Shown here: positions 37,629 through 46,934 of the stretch, piece by piece
How the letters are laid out: each line of letters starts with the position of its first letter
How positions within the stretch are numbered: the first letter of the stretch is position 1
Assembly: GCF_000550785.1 (NCBI RefSeq)
Contig: NZ_CP004350.1
Span: 2,584,009 to 2,648,008 of the forward strand
Direction of reading: 5' to 3'
DNA from: Corynebacterium casei LMG S-19264
Lineage (GTDB): Bacteria > Actinomycetota > Actinomycetes > Mycobacteriales > Mycobacteriaceae
DNA length: 64,000 bases
Translations under genes and position numbers: made by a program
The notes under the pieces: model-generated
What the model was told of the DNA's origin: nothing
Seen by the model: only the letters and a program-made list of their open reading frames with translations
The model's database searches: none

Positions 37629-37680
37629 CACAATGTCCGCCGGCAACACACCGACAGACACACTTTTCTTTACTTAACCC

Positions 37681-37708
37681 GCTAGTGTGCGCTAGTTGCG
37701 GGAACGAG
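37681..37708. repeat. Target duplications between the two adjacent IS elements
   Basis: The 28 bases between the two elements consist of the right GCTAGTGT duplicate of the first IS (37681-37688), 12 original bases, and the left GGAACGAG duplicate of the second IS (37701-37708; its partner is 39103-39110). Confidence 0.85.
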
Positions 37709-37831
37709 GGGCTATGTGACAAAAGTGGTGTCTAGATCCGGCAATCTCCGCAGCTCTCAATAGCTAAATCAATACTCTGCAAGGTCAAAAAGCTTGCACA
37801 CACGAGTTTTTCGGTCAATCCCGAAGTTTCT

Positions 37832-37860
37832 ACCGCACCTGTGCTAACAGGTGCGGTTTT
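37832..37860 (+). terminator. Intrinsic terminator before the second IS transposase
   Basis: ACCGCACCTG and CAGGTGCGGT form a perfect 10-bp stem with a 6-base loop followed by a T-run. It is the same arrangement as in the neighbouring IS, with a different sequence. Confidence 0.8.
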
Positions 37861-37869
37861 GTATTTCTC

Positions 37870-39054
37870 ATGCCCGAAATACGACCACGATGCCCACTAT
37901 GCACTGGGGAAATGAAGAAAAATGGGAAAAGAAACGCACGCACCCGATGGCGCTGTAAAAACACCACCTGCGGAATATCCGAACAAACCCACCGACCAGA
38001 CATCACTGCCAAGCGCCACTTCACCTACTTCCACAACCACGTCACCGGCATTTACCCAATCACCGAATGCGCCAGGCTGATGAAAGTATCCACCCGCACC
38101 GTATACCGCTACTTCGAACCACTATGGCTTATCGAAATACCCAACAACCCTGACAAACACCGCATCCACGACCAAATCTTCATCGACGGCACCTACACCG
38201 CAGCCGGATGTCTACTCATAGCCTCAACCCCCGACCATGTCTTGTGCTGGCACTGGTGCAAACAGGAAACCACCCACTCCTACACGCAGCTACTGTCTAA
38301 ACTCGCAGCACCATTATGCGTCGTCCTCGACGGCGGCCAAGGTGCTCAAGCAGCCATCAAAAAGCTCTGGCCTAGCACCTTGATCCAACGCTGCCTCATC
38401 CACGCCCAACGAGTTGTTCGCCGCTACGTCACCTCCCGGCCACGGACCGAAGCCGGACGCGAAATCTATAATCTCGCCTTAGAACTAACAAGCAGAGAAA
38501 CCGTGCAACAAGCCCGAAAATGGGCCGTCGACCTCCACAAATACGGACTCAAACACCACGATTTCCTCAACGAGAAAACCCCCTTGCCCCCAGAAATAAA
38601 CCGCACCGGCAAACGCTATGAATTCACCCACCGCAGAGTCCGCAGCGCCTATAACTCGCTGACTAACCTGCACAAAAAGGGACACCTATTTACCTACCTC
38701 ACCCCACCAAAGCAAGCCATAGACAAAGAATCTTGGGCATCAAATACCAACAGACTAGAAGGCGGCATCAACTCGCAACTGAAATTCATCGCTCGCTGCC
38801 ACCGCGGGCGCGGCGGGGAACGGCAAAGAAAAATGCTCGAATGGTGGCTCTACAACAAAACACCACTGCCTGACGACCCACGCAAGATCGCCAGACAGCA
38901 GAACTGGGGAAAAGACCAACTCGCCAAAGTCCACGTCTTAACCCACACCGAGAACCACACCAACCACGAAACCGGAAGGCCAGCCCTCTACGACAATGCT
39001 ATCCCAACCGAATACAACCACTCAGTAGGAATCAGAAAAGGAACCATCCGCTAA
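37870..39054 (+). CDS. IS1249-group transposase, second type
   Basis: The 394-residue protein has an N-terminal zinc ribbon (CPLCTGEMKKNGKRNARTRW, then CKNTTC), a helix-turn-helix (ECARLMKVSTRTVYRYF), and an RNase H-like core with FIDGTYTAAGCLL, VLDGGQGAQAAIKKLW, IQRCLIHAQRVVRRY and the late NRLEGGINSQLKF. It appears intact. ATG 37870 starts the protein right after the terminator; no strong ribosome site is visible. Confidence 0.9.
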   Translation: MPEIRPRCPLCTGEMKKNGKRNARTRWRCKNTTCGISEQTHRPDITAKRHFTYFHNHVTGIYPITECARLMKVSTRTVYRYFEPLWLIEIPNNPDKHRIHDQIFIDGTYTAAGCLLIASTPDHVLCWHWCKQETTHSYTQLLSKLAAPLCVVLDGGQGAQAAIKKLWPSTLIQRCLIHAQRVVRRYVTSRPRTEAGREIYNLALELTSRETVQQARKWAVDLHKYGLKHHDFLNEKTPLPPEINRTGKRYEFTHRRVRSAYNSLTNLHKKGHLFTYLTPPKQAIDKESWASNTNRLEGGINSQLKFIARCHRGRGGERQRKMLEWWLYNKTPLPDDPRKIARQQNWGKDQLAKVHVLTHTENHTNHETGRPALYDNAIPTEYNHSVGIRKGTIR

Positions 39055-39112
39055 ACATCCCACCCCGACACGCCGCCAGACACCACTTTTGGCATATAGG
39101 CCGGAACGAGCG

Positions 39113-39139
39113 AAGCCGCCGACGAAACGTCGGCGGCTT
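39113..39139. terminator. Terminator hairpin next to tRNA-Ala
   Basis: AAGCCGCCGACG and CGTCGGCGGCTT form a 12-bp perfect stem with an AAA loop and a short T-run. It probably ends tRNA-Ala transcription on the minus strand and originally also the GAP-family gene on the plus strand, before the two IS insertions. Confidence 0.75.
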
Positions 39140-39146
39140 TCATTGG

Positions 39147-39219
39147 TGGAGCTAACGGGATTCGAACCCGTGACCCCCACACTGCCAGTGTGGTGCGCTA
39201 CCAGCTGCGCCATAGCCCC
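39147..39219 (-). tRNA. tRNA-Ala (GGC)
   Basis: The minus strand folds as a complete 73-nt tRNA: acceptor GGGGCTA/TAGCTCC, a D-arm, anticodon stem CCACACT-GGC-AGTGTGG and T-arm GTTCGAATC. The anticodon GGC reads GCC and GCU alanine codons. CCA is not encoded. Confidence 0.95.
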
Positions 39220-39357
39220 GAACACTTGAAATAAGTGTCTGTAATGCCGTTAGGCACTTGTTACAAGATACACCGCCAGCGATTAGTTAACCAAATCGCT
39301 GGCGGTGTAGTGGGTGAAGGTATCCACCTTCAGGCTAGTTAGGCTTAAGCCTTGTGT

Positions 39358-40086
39358 TTAACCGTTTTCTACTGCGTAGGAAACCCAGGTGTTGAGCTGG
39401 TCATCAGGGATGTCCTCGCCATCGATCAGAACACGTGGGGAGGAAACAGAACCGGTGGCCTGCTCCAGCTTCTCGTAGTTAGCGGTAGCAATCTCCTGGC
39501 CGGTAGCAATCTCAGAGTTCTTAACTTCTTCTACTACCTCGGAGGATGCGCCGGCATCGGCAGCAGCATTGGCAACATCCTCAGCGGTCCAAGAGTTGTA
39601 GACCTTCTGCTGGTCAGCCATCAGGATCTTGTGAACGTTCCACCAAGCCTTGGCCTCGCCGGCCTCAGCCAGTGGGGTCACTGCAGCAGCAGTCATGGTG
39701 GAGTGGCCATCGTTGGCGGTTGGGTCCTGGCCATCCAGGAAGTTGAGCTGGCGGATGTTGACAATCAAGTCGCCTGCTTCAACAGCGTTCTTCATCTCAT
39801 CACCGGTAGCAACTGCTAGGTCAGCGCAGTGAGGGCAAGAGAAGTCATCGTACAGGTCAACCTGAGGCGTGTCCGCAGTAGCGCTATCCGATGCCAAAAC
39901 AACTGCATCGTCTTCAAAAGAAACATTGAATGCAACGTCTTCAATATCGGCAGCGCGGGAACGCTGACCGTTAATCACGATGTAGCCAATGACAACAGCT
40001 GCAATCACCAGCAGGGCTACGATGCCCCACAGGAAGCCAGCGCCGCCTTGCTTGTTCGGGTCTGAAACCTTGGCACTCTTTGCCAT
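39358..40086 (-). CDS. Membrane-anchored DsbA-like thiol-disulfide oxidoreductase
   Basis: The 242-residue protein has an N-terminal signal-anchor (about 18-40) and an extracytoplasmic thioredoxin-like domain with the active site CPHC at 84-87 and the cis-proline loop TGSVSSPRVLIDGE near the C-terminus. It belongs to the DsbA/DSBA-like family that forms or isomerises disulfides in exported proteins, important in actinobacteria for folding of surface proteins. The neighbour in the same direction is a MauE/DoxX-type redox membrane protein, which may be its partner. Confidence 0.9.
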   Translation of the reverse strand: MAKSAKVSDPNKQGGAGFLWGIVALLVIAAVVIGYIVINGQRSRAADIEDVAFNVSFEDDAVVLASDSATADTPQVDLYDDFSCPHCADLAVATGDEMKNAVEAGDLIVNIRQLNFLDGQDPTANDGHSTMTAAAVTPLAEAGEAKAWWNVHKILMADQQKVYNSWTAEDVANAAADAGASSEVVEEVKNSEIATGQEIATANYEKLEQATGSVSSPRVLIDGEDIPDDQLNTWVSYAVENG

Positions 40087-40189
40087 GAGTTGTCTCCAAC
40101 TTTCTAGAGTTTATACTTAATAAGTTTTCGCACTTAGATGATACTTTACAGGCTAGCTTTAAGCACTACCGGATGACGCAATTCACCAA

Positions 40190-40651
40190 CTATGGATAGA
40201 TTGCGAACTTCTTGAATGGACGGAAGATGGTCCAGCCGGACAAGAAGATGTAGAAGAAGTCACGCAAGATAGTCATTGCGTAATTCATCGGCCCGTCAGT
40301 AGCATTCGGGTCGGCCTCGAAACAGCCACAATCGATGTCAAGCCCGCGCAACCAAGCTTGCGCAATACCGATGACAAATAGTGTCAGAACGATGATCGCA
40401 ATCTTGTTTGCCTGTTTCAAGAAGAGTCCAAGCAGCAGCAGTACGCCGCCCATGATTTCCAGCGGGCCAATGATGAGCGCCAGGAAGTTGGACCATTCCC
40501 CGGGGAAAATATCGTAGTTTCGGATGGCCATTGCGACTGTGGCGTGCTGGTTCAGCTTGGAGATACCAGCTGTGATCCAGATATAGGCCATGTAGAAGCG
40601 CGCGAACGCGCTCACGCAGTCAAGAATGAACGCCTTGTTGAGAAATTTCAC
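40190..40651 (-). CDS. MauE/DoxX-like membrane protein
   Basis: The 153-residue protein has four predicted helices (about 12-32, 55-75, 80-100 and 125-145). FARFYMAYIWITAGISKL is typical of the DoxX/MauE superfamily. The sequence GLDIDCGCF before the last helix is the conserved CGC-type motif of MauE-like proteins, probably redox active on the outer face. Being next to a DsbA-like gene supports a role in disulfide chemistry, as MauE relatives act like DsbB or DsbD. That partnership is inferred. The start of the pgm-direction unit follows 11 bases after its start, but pgm is transcribed first. Confidence 0.8.
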   Translation of the reverse strand: MKFLNKAFILDCVSAFARFYMAYIWITAGISKLNQHATVAMAIRNYDIFPGEWSNFLALIIGPLEIMGGVLLLLGLFLKQANKIAIIVLTLFVIGIAQAWLRGLDIDCGCFEADPNATDGPMNYAMTILRDFFYIFLSGWTIFRPFKKFAIYP

Positions 40652-40661
40652 TCATCCCACC

Positions 40662-42290
40662 TTAGTCGGTGGACGTGGCCCCTAAAACCCCCGCCACGAG
40701 ACTCTGGGCTTCTTCCTGCACTGTTTTCAGGTGATTTTCATCTAAAAAGGACTCTGCGTAAATCTTGTACTTGTCTTCGGTGCCAGAAGGGCGAGCAGCG
40801 AACCATGAATTTTCGGTAGTTACCTTCAAACCGCCAATCGCCGCACCGTTGCCAGGGGCTTCAGTTAGCTTCGCTGTAATCTCCTCACCAGCAAGTTCAG
40901 TCGCGGTTACCTGCTCCGGGGACAATGCCTTGAGCACAGCTTTTTCTTCACGGTTCGCCGGGGCATCGGTTCGCGCGTAGACCGGCGCACCGAATTTCTC
41001 AGCCAGCTCGGCATAACGCTGTGAAGGTGTCTTTCCGGTCACAGCGGTGATTTCGGCGGCCAAAAGGTTCAAAATAATGCCGTCCTTATCCGTCGTCCAC
41101 ACGCTTCCATCGAAACGCAGGAAGGAAGCACCCGCGGATTCTTCACCGCCAAAGCCAATGCTGCCATCTAGCAAGCCATCCACAAACCACTTGAAACCAA
41201 CCGGTACTTCCACCAGGTTTTTGCCCAAATCGACCACCACGCGGTCAATCATGGACGAAGATACCAAGGTCTTGCCCACACCGGCATCGCCCCAGTTCGG
41301 GCGGTGGCTAAACAGGTAATCAATGGCCACAGCCAGGTAGTGGTTGGGGTTCATCAGCCCGGCATCCGGGGTGACAATGCCGTGGCGGTCAGAGTCAGCG
41401 TCATTACCGGTAGCCAGGTCGTACTTGTCACGGTTATCAATCAAAGAGGCCATCGCGTGCGGCGAGGAGCAGTCCATGCGGATTTTGCCATCGGTATCGA
41501 GCGTCATAAACCTAAAGGTCGCATCCACTTCCGGGTTGACCACGGTCATGTTGAGGCCATAATGCTTTGCGATGCTCCCCCAATAATCCACGCTCGCACC
41601 ACCCATGGGGTCAGCGCCAATGGACAAACCAGACCTTGCGATCGCCTCCATATCAATGACGTTGCCCAAGTCGGCTACGTAGTTGCCCATGAAGTCCCAC
41701 TGAACGCAGCGCGAATCCAACACGCCTTGGGTGCGCACGCGGTTGACACCCTCCAAGTTCTTGACCAGGTAGTCATTGGCACGCTGAGCAATCCAGTCCG
41801 TGGCATCCGAGTCAGCCGGGCCACCGGTTGATGGGTTGTACTTAAAGCCGCCATCGCGCGGTGGGTTGTGGGATGGGGTGATGACAATTCCGTCGGTGCC
41901 CGGGTTGGTCAAAATAGCGAGAGAAACCGCAGGGGTTGGCGTGTAGCGGCCAGCGTTGTCCACGCGTACTTCCACCTCGTTTGCAAGCAGTACTTCCAAC
42001 GCGGAGACCATCGCTGGCTCCGACAGTGCATGGGTGTCGCGGCCAACAAAAATTGCGCCGGTGGTGCCTTGCTCCGCGCGGTAGTCCACAATCGCCTGCG
42101 TAATCGCCAAGATGTGGTTTTCATTAAACGCCGAGTCCAAGGAGCTGCCGCGGTGGCCAGAGGTGCCGAAAGCTACTGCTTGATCGGGATTGTTCACGTC
42201 TGGTTCCAGCGTGTAATACGCAGTGACTAGCTCCGCAATATCAATCAAATCAGTTGGTTGGGCCAGTTGTCCCGCACGCTCATGCGCCAT
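40662..42290 (-). CDS. pgm: Phosphoglucomutase (alpha-D-glucose phosphate specific)
   Basis: Pgm interconverts glucose-1-phosphate and glucose-6-phosphate, feeding glycogen, trehalose and cell-wall sugar nucleotides. The 542-residue length is normal. The phosphoserine loop [12 protein letters not shown] has Ser140. The metal loop is DADSDRHG, the sugar-specificity loop [11 protein letters not shown], and the C-terminal phosphate-binding part is [26 protein letters not shown] near the N-terminus is typical for this subgroup. The gene precedes the MauE-like gene and is divergent from the crcB pair. Confidence 0.96.
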   Translation of the reverse strand: MAHERAGQLAQPTDLIDIAELVTAYYTLEPDVNNPDQAVAFGTSGHRGSSLDSAFNENHILAITQAIVDYRAEQGTTGAIFVGRDTHALSEPAMVSALEVLLANEVEVRVDNAGRYTPTPAVSLAILTNPGTDGIVITPSHNPPRDGGFKYNPSTGGPADSDATDWIAQRANDYLVKNLEGVNRVRTQGVLDSRCVQWDFMGNYVADLGNVIDMEAIARSGLSIGADPMGGASVDYWGSIAKHYGLNMTVVNPEVDATFRFMTLDTDGKIRMDCSSPHAMASLIDNRDKYDLATGNDADSDRHGIVTPDAGLMNPNHYLAVAIDYLFSHRPNWGDAGVGKTLVSSSMIDRVVVDLGKNLVEVPVGFKWFVDGLLDGSIGFGGEESAGASFLRFDGSVWTTDKDGIILNLLAAEITAVTGKTPSQRYAELAEKFGAPVYARTDAPANREEKAVLKALSPEQVTATELAGEEITAKLTEAPGNGAAIGGLKVTTENSWFAARPSGTEDKYKIYAESFLDENHLKTVQEEAQSLVAGVLGATSTD

Positions 42291-42372
42291 GGTTGCTCCT
42301 TGGTAGAGAGGGTATTTCTTCTAGTATCCCCCACGTAGACTCTCTTTGCAGCAGATAACTATCCCCCGGCGT

Positions 42373-42384
42373 TAAGATTGGCGC
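42373..42384 (+). promoter_or_regulatory. -10 element of crcB, probable leaderless transcript
   Basis: TAAGAT at 42373-42378 ends six bases before the crcB ATG, and there is no ribosome site. Transcription probably starts at the start codon. No fluoride riboswitch is seen in the 94-base gap. Confidence 0.5.
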
Positions 42385-42738
42385 ATGCGAGAATCATTAC
42401 TGGTCGGTGCTGGTGCCGTCATTGGCGCCCTTGCACGCTGGGGGCTCAGCCTCGGTGTCGGCGCAATCCCCGCCATCGCCACTGTCCCCTATGCCGAGAT
42501 CTGGCCGCTTCTGCTCATCAACTTCCTCGGCTCCGCCCTGATGGGCTATTTCAAGCCGGGTCCGTTTTGGGGCAAGGGCGTGCTTGGTGGTTTCACCAGC
42601 TTCTCAGCATTTACCGCCGCCACCGTCACTATGACTGCTGCTGGCGCCCTGGCTCATGTCTTTTTCACCGTCGCAGGGTGCATCGCCTGCTACATACTTG
42701 CCGATGCCCTGCGTCAGCGAGGCGGCCAACATGTCTAA
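42385..42738 (+). CDS. crcB1: Fluoride channel subunit CrcB/Fluc, first
   Basis: Fluc channels export toxic fluoride. The 117-residue protein has four helices and family motifs: GAVIGALARWGLSL, LINFLGSALMGYF and GGFTSFSAFTAATV. Corynebacteria carry two different subunits encoded side by side, and the active channel is then probably a heterodimer. The second gene begins eight bases before the stop of this one, so translation is coupled. Confidence 0.92.
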   Translation: MRESLLVGAGAVIGALARWGLSLGVGAIPAIATVPYAEIWPLLLINFLGSALMGYFKPGPFWGKGVLGGFTSFSAFTAATVTMTAAGALAHVFFTVAGCIACYILADALRQRGGQHV

Positions 42739-43123
42739 TATTTTCGTGATTATCCTGGGCTTCGCCGTCGCGGCCTTCCTCGGCGGCATGCTGCGTTCTC
42801 TGCTATCGCAGTGGTTCCCCAAACGCGTGGGCACTTTCGTTGCCAACATGCTCGCATCGCTTTCGGCAGGCTTGGCCATCGGTTTCGCCATGCTTATCGA
42901 TACCCAAGACGCCTCCGAATTTTTGCCTCCCGTCATTGCCACGGGTTTCGCCGGCGCCTTATCGACCTGGTCCACGCTCGCGGCAGAGCTATCTGAGCTC
43001 ATCAAGCGCAAGCAGTGGCGCAAGCTCGTTCGCTACCTGGGTTTCACTCTGGCAGTAGGGCTCATTCTCGCCCACCGTGGAACCGTGTGGGCCGCCCGCA
43101 TATACAACGGATGGGGCGTTTAG
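42731..43123 (+). CDS. crcB2: Fluoride channel subunit CrcB/Fluc, second
   Basis: The 130-residue protein is the partner of the preceding subunit, with FLGGMLRSLLSQW, GTFVANMLASLSAG and ATGFAGALSTWSTLAAEL as family motifs. The central Asn is kept, and the phenylalanine box differs from the first subunit, as usual in heterodimers. ATG 42731 overlaps the first gene; the longer frame from 42656 is a shadow. A perfect hairpin starts inside its last codons. Confidence 0.92.
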   Translation: MSNIFVIILGFAVAAFLGGMLRSLLSQWFPKRVGTFVANMLASLSAGLAIGFAMLIDTQDASEFLPPVIATGFAGALSTWSTLAAELSELIKRKQWRKLVRYLGFTLAVGLILAHRGTVWAARIYNGWGV

Positions 43124-43250
43124 TGCGGTCTTCGACCCGCCACTAAACGCCCTTCAGGGAGAAGGTTTGCTCAAAACCTTCTCCAGGTTGCAGGAAACGG
43201 TTGGCAATCCCGCTCCGTGGATCAGGAAACGGTTGGAACAACCGTTTCCT
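43114..43250. terminator. Cluster of three hairpins between convergent genes
   Basis: GGGCGTTTAGTG/CACTAAACGCCC (43114-43152), GGAGAAGGTTT/AAAACCTTCTCC (43158-43184) and AGGAAACGGTTG/CAACCGTTTCCT (43224-43250) are three separate strong stems. CAGGAAACGGTTGG occurs twice (43191 and 43223). They lie between crcB2 and the ABC permease gene and reach both stop codons. Confidence 0.75.
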
Positions 43251-45810
43251 AGTCGGCGATGGCCTCGAGCGGCGGAGTCTTCGCCGCACGGGCTGATGGC
43301 CAAATAGCGGCAATCACGCCGACGACAGCCGAAGATGCCAGCATAATCAGCAGCTGAGCCCACGGAACCACAGCATTTTCAAGACCGGAATCTGCCAGCA
43401 CTTCGATGAATGCCCAGCCCAGGCCAAGACCGATCAACATACCCATGACCGCGCCGAAGACCGCGATCTGTACGGCCTCGAGGGTAATCATGGTGCGGAT
43501 CTGGCGGCGCTGGGTACCCACCGCGCGCAGCATACCGATTTCCTGTCGGCGCTCAATCACGCCCAGGGTCAAGGTGTTCACAATGCCCAAGATGGCGATG
43601 ATGACAGCCAACGCCAGCAGTGCGTAGAGGATAGACAGCATCTGCGTGACCATGTCGGTTGCTTGACCGGCGTATTCTTCACCAGTCATGACCTGCACAA
43701 TGATCAGATCCTTCATGGATTCTTCCAGGTTGGTGCGCAGCTCATCGAGGTCATAGCCCTCTTCAGCACTAACACCAACGAAGAGCATCTGGCTCACGCC
43801 ATCTGGAATCATGCCTTCATAAGCAGACTTCGATACCGCAAAACCTTCCACGATCGGATTCGGCTCGTAGATACCAATCAGCTCAACATCACGGGTTTCG
43901 GTCGGATTGACCGGCGAGGTCAGCTCATAAGATTCGCCGACCTCCCAACCATTAGCCTCCACGACGGTGGTATTGGCAATGAAGCCTGGAGTTTCATCCA
44001 GGTTCATGGAGCCTTCAACTACTTCGAAGGTCACCATGTCTTCAGGGTTGCCATCAACGTAGTTGGTGAACTGGAACTGCGGGCCGTAGTTCATCGCCGC
44101 TTGGCCATCGATAAGCACTGGCGACATACCCGCTGTTGTGGTGCTTGCCACGCCCTCTGTCTCCTGTGCCAACTCTGGCGTGTTGCCTGGGGTTGGGAAG
44201 GAACCATCGGTCGGGCCACTCAGGATGTAATCCGAGGAGACGTTGTCTTCCATCAAATCCTGAATGGAGCTGTTCATGGTCGCACCCAGCATGCCAATCG
44301 CCGTGACCAGCGCCAGACCCAAGGTCAACGCGAATGCGGTCGCGGAGGTACGGCGCGGGTTGCGCTTGGAGTTGGTTGCCGCCAGCGAGCCAATCGCTCC
44401 GAGGGGTGCGCCGATGACCTTGCCGAAGGCCGGCACAATCGGAAGGCTCAATGCTGGACCGGCTAGGAAGTAGCCGACGATGACGAACAACGCGCCAACC
44501 CCCACCAGGGAGGCGCGACTGCCAGTTGAGCCATCAGTCCACAATGTTCCCCAAATGGCGAACACTGCACCAAGCACCAGAACGATTAGACCAATGACGG
44601 TACGAACCTTCAGCGAGGAACCCGCCGCCGATTCCGTGGTGCGCATCGCTTCAACTGGTTCGACCGAACCGGCGCGACGCGCCGGCGCCCACGCGGAGAT
44701 AACCGTGACGATGGTGCCCAAAACGATTGGAACAATCACTGCACTTGGGGTCAGCCCCAAACCGCTGCCCATCGGCATGTCTTGGGCGCTGAGAACCAGT
44801 TTGATGATCGCCACCAAGCCCATGCCGGCTAGAACACCAACAGCAGAACCGATGAAACCAACGATGACGGATTCCGTCACCACCGAGCGTGTAATCTGAC
44901 CGCGGGAAGCACCCAGCGCGCGCAGCAGCGCGAATTCTTTTGTACGCTGCGCGACAATCATCGAGAAGGTATTAGCAATGATGAACGTGCCCACCAGCAG
45001 CGCGATCAAACCGAACGCGATCAGGAAATAGTTAATAAACTGCATGCCCTCAGCAATCGCTTCGGTCATTTCCTCAGCCAGCTTCTCACCGGATTCAGCA
45101 GAGACCTCATACTCATTGTTGAGGTGTTCTACCAACGCGTCCGGCTCCACATCTTCAGCACCGGATACCGCCAAGGAGCTCACCGAACCATTAGCGGTGA
45201 AGCGCTCCAGGTAGCCGTCTTCTGCCATCATCAAAGTAATGGAAGAACCAGAACTTACCGCCGGCTCATAGATACCGGAGACCTCGACGTTGATGTGCTC
45301 ATCCGGAGTGACCAGGACGAAGGTGTCTCCCACAGCAATGTCATATTCATCCACCGCTCCTTGGTTAATGACTACCTCATCAGTGCCAGTCGGTGCCTCA
45401 CCTTCAGTCATGCTGAAAGGCTCACCAACATAGTCCTCTTCGGGGTAGAACGGCGCGAGTGATGATGAGCCGCCACCGGTTTGGAAGGCCTCAGAATCTT
45501 CATTCGCCGCCACCACGGTCTGGCTGCCACGAATATTGACAGAGCCGACCTCTGGATCTTCGGCCATAGCCAGGCGGGTTTCTTCCGAGATCCCCTGCCC
45601 GCCCTCGACTGGGCTGGCTGCTGCATCAACACCATCAAACGACGAGGAAATCGCGGAATCAAAAGTATCCGACAGCGTCTTAGTGAACATGAAGGAACCT
45701 GCGATAAACGAGGTACCCAGAACCACCGCAAGAAGCGTCAGTGCCAGCCGGAGTTTGTGTGCAAGAATGTTGCGCAAGGACACCTTGCGCATTGTTGAAC
45801 CACTAGCCAT
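43249..45810 (-). CDS. MacB/FtsX-type ABC transporter permease
   Basis: The 853-residue protein has two FtsX repeats. Each has an extracytoplasmic domain followed by three helices with the ATPase-contacting pattern (QRTKEFALLRALGASRGQI near 300 and ERRQEIGMLRAVGTQRRQI near 780). The start (LRNILAHKLRLALTLLAVVLGTSFIAGSFMF) is typical of actinobacterial permeases of this group. It should work with the ATPase encoded just upstream, its ATG overlapping that gene's TAA by one base. Likely role: lipid, peptide or lipoprotein export or sensing at the envelope; the substrate is unknown. Confidence 0.9.
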   Translation of the reverse strand: MASGSTMRKVSLRNILAHKLRLALTLLAVVLGTSFIAGSFMFTKTLSDTFDSAISSSFDGVDAAASPVEGGQGISEETRLAMAEDPEVGSVNIRGSQTVVAANEDSEAFQTGGGSSSLAPFYPEEDYVGEPFSMTEGEAPTGTDEVVINQGAVDEYDIAVGDTFVLVTPDEHINVEVSGIYEPAVSSGSSITLMMAEDGYLERFTANGSVSSLAVSGAEDVEPDALVEHLNNEYEVSAESGEKLAEEMTEAIAEGMQFINYFLIAFGLIALLVGTFIIANTFSMIVAQRTKEFALLRALGASRGQITRSVVTESVIVGFIGSAVGVLAGMGLVAIIKLVLSAQDMPMGSGLGLTPSAVIVPIVLGTIVTVISAWAPARRAGSVEPVEAMRTTESAAGSSLKVRTVIGLIVLVLGAVFAIWGTLWTDGSTGSRASLVGVGALFVIVGYFLAGPALSLPIVPAFGKVIGAPLGAIGSLAATNSKRNPRRTSATAFALTLGLALVTAIGMLGATMNSSIQDLMEDNVSSDYILSGPTDGSFPTPGNTPELAQETEGVASTTTAGMSPVLIDGQAAMNYGPQFQFTNYVDGNPEDMVTFEVVEGSMNLDETPGFIANTTVVEANGWEVGESYELTSPVNPTETRDVELIGIYEPNPIVEGFAVSKSAYEGMIPDGVSQMLFVGVSAEEGYDLDELRTNLEESMKDLIIVQVMTGEEYAGQATDMVTQMLSILYALLALAVIIAILGIVNTLTLGVIERRQEIGMLRAVGTQRRQIRTMITLEAVQIAVFGAVMGMLIGLGLGWAFIEVLADSGLENAVVPWAQLLIMLASSAVVGVIAAIWPSARAAKTPPLEAIAD

Positions 45811-46628
45811 TAGCTCTCAATCTCCGCCATTGCCTTGTGAATGTCTTCCACAGATGGGTCTTGCAGTTCGTTGACGAACTGGCCATCGGAAAGGAATACA
45901 ACGCGGTCGGCATATGCTGCTGCCTTCGGATCGTGCGTCACGATAACCACGGTCTGGTCATCCTTGTCCACCGCGGTACGCAGAATGTCCAAAACTTCCT
46001 TGGAGGAATTGGAGTCCAAGTTACCGGTCGGCTCATCGCCGAAGATGATCTCCGGACGCGAGACCAGTGCGCGCGCACATGCTACACGCTGCTGCTGGCC
46101 GCCAGATAGCTCCGCTGGGCGGTGGGACAAACGGTTAGCAATGCCTAGTCGAGTAGTTACCTCTTCGAACCATTCGCGGTCCACCTTCTTGCCAGCAATA
46201 TCAGTTGGCAGGGTGATGTTTTCTTCTGCAGTCAAAGTTGGCACCAAGTTAAAAGACTGGAAGATAAAGCCCAGTCGGTCACGACGGATAGCGGTAATTT
46301 CCTTGTCATTAAGACGGGACAGATCAGTTTCACCAATAAAAGCTCCGCCTGACGATGCCCTATCCAAACCAGCCATCGTATGCATCAAAGTCGACTTACC
46401 GGAACCCGACGGGCCCATAATTGCAGTGAACTTGTTGCGTGCGAACTCGATATTGATGTGATCAAGTGCAACAACCGCAGTCTCACCTTCGCCGTACTGC
46501 TTATGCAAATCAATGGCACGGGCTGCGGCAGCACCACCTTGAGAGCTGCCGTTCGAATCAATACCAGAGGCCGGGACGGAAGCATCTGCCGTCTCTTTGT
46601 CAGGGGTACCAGTGGGCTGGTTGCTCAT
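45810..46628 (-). CDS. MacB/LolD-type ABC transporter ATPase
   Basis: The 272-residue protein has an extra hydrophilic N-terminus of about 35 residues, then Walker A GPSGSGKST, the family loop GLDRASSGGAFIGETDLSRLND, signature LSGGQQQRVACARAL, Walker B IIFGDEPTGNLDSNS and the switch VIVTHDPKAAAYADRV. The EPTGNLD form marks the MacB/LolD group. It forms a two-gene operon with the permease. Confidence 0.93.
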   Translation of the reverse strand: MSNQPTGTPDKETADASVPASGIDSNGSSQGGAAAARAIDLHKQYGEGETAVVALDHINIEFARNKFTAIMGPSGSGKSTLMHTMAGLDRASSGGAFIGETDLSRLNDKEITAIRRDRLGFIFQSFNLVPTLTAEENITLPTDIAGKKVDREWFEEVTTRLGIANRLSHRPAELSGGQQQRVACARALVSRPEIIFGDEPTGNLDSNSSKEVLDILRTAVDKDDQTVVIVTHDPKAAAYADRVVFLSDGQFVNELQDPSVEDIHKAMAEIES

Positions 46629-46934
46629 ATACTTCTGTACTTTCCTCAGAATTCAAAGTGCCCCACACATACGGGGCTTATGGCTAAACGCCTAAAACAA
46701 TTACCCTTGTCAATCTACCGGACAGTCTCACTGTGAGATATCGGGGATGACCCTCAACTTCTGATCAGCCAAGAAGCAGCACAATACACATATATGCTCC
46801 AAGGATTCCCCAGCCTTAACACCTGCAATTCACAGCAAAGAAACCCTATGATATGACATTCTTACAAAGCTATGCTTAGCGACGAAGAACACACTGCTAT
46901 CACGCTAGTTCAACCTCGAAAGGCAATTGAAAGC
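46629..46934. other. Divergent intergenic region before the usp gene
   Basis: The 306 bases hold no gene. TATGAT at 46847-46852 and TATGCT at 46871-46876 are possible -10 elements for the usp gene; neither has a clear -35. Confidence 0.35.

Larger units (their letters stand above)
36283..37680 (+). mobile_element. IS1249-like insertion sequence (IS256 family), copy 1
   Basis: The 1398-bp element has terminal inverted repeats of about 26 bp (TTAAGTAAAGAAAAGTGTG inward from GGG; the left end has GGGCTAAG, one mismatch). It encodes one transposase and is flanked by the 8-bp duplication GCTAGTGT. It is nearly identical to copy 2 at 61053-62450; the differences noticed are a C/T in the left repeat, a silent A/G and one Lys/Gln change. 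Both copies are in the same orientation. Confidence 0.93.
37709..39102 (+). mobile_element. Second IS1249-group element, distinct from copies 1 and 2
   Basis: The 1394-bp element has related but different inverted repeats (GGGCTATGTGACAAAAGTGG left, GGCCTATATGCCAAAAGTGG right) and the 8-bp duplication GGAACGAG at both ends. It carries its own intrinsic terminator (37832-37860) and a transposase gene. Its protein differs widely from that of the neighbouring IS, so it is a separate IS species of the same group. Confidence 0.9.

Noticed and set aside
42291..42384. A fluoride riboswitch before crcB1.
   Set aside because: The gap is short, lacks the conserved riboswitch core and the promoter appears to give a leaderless message.
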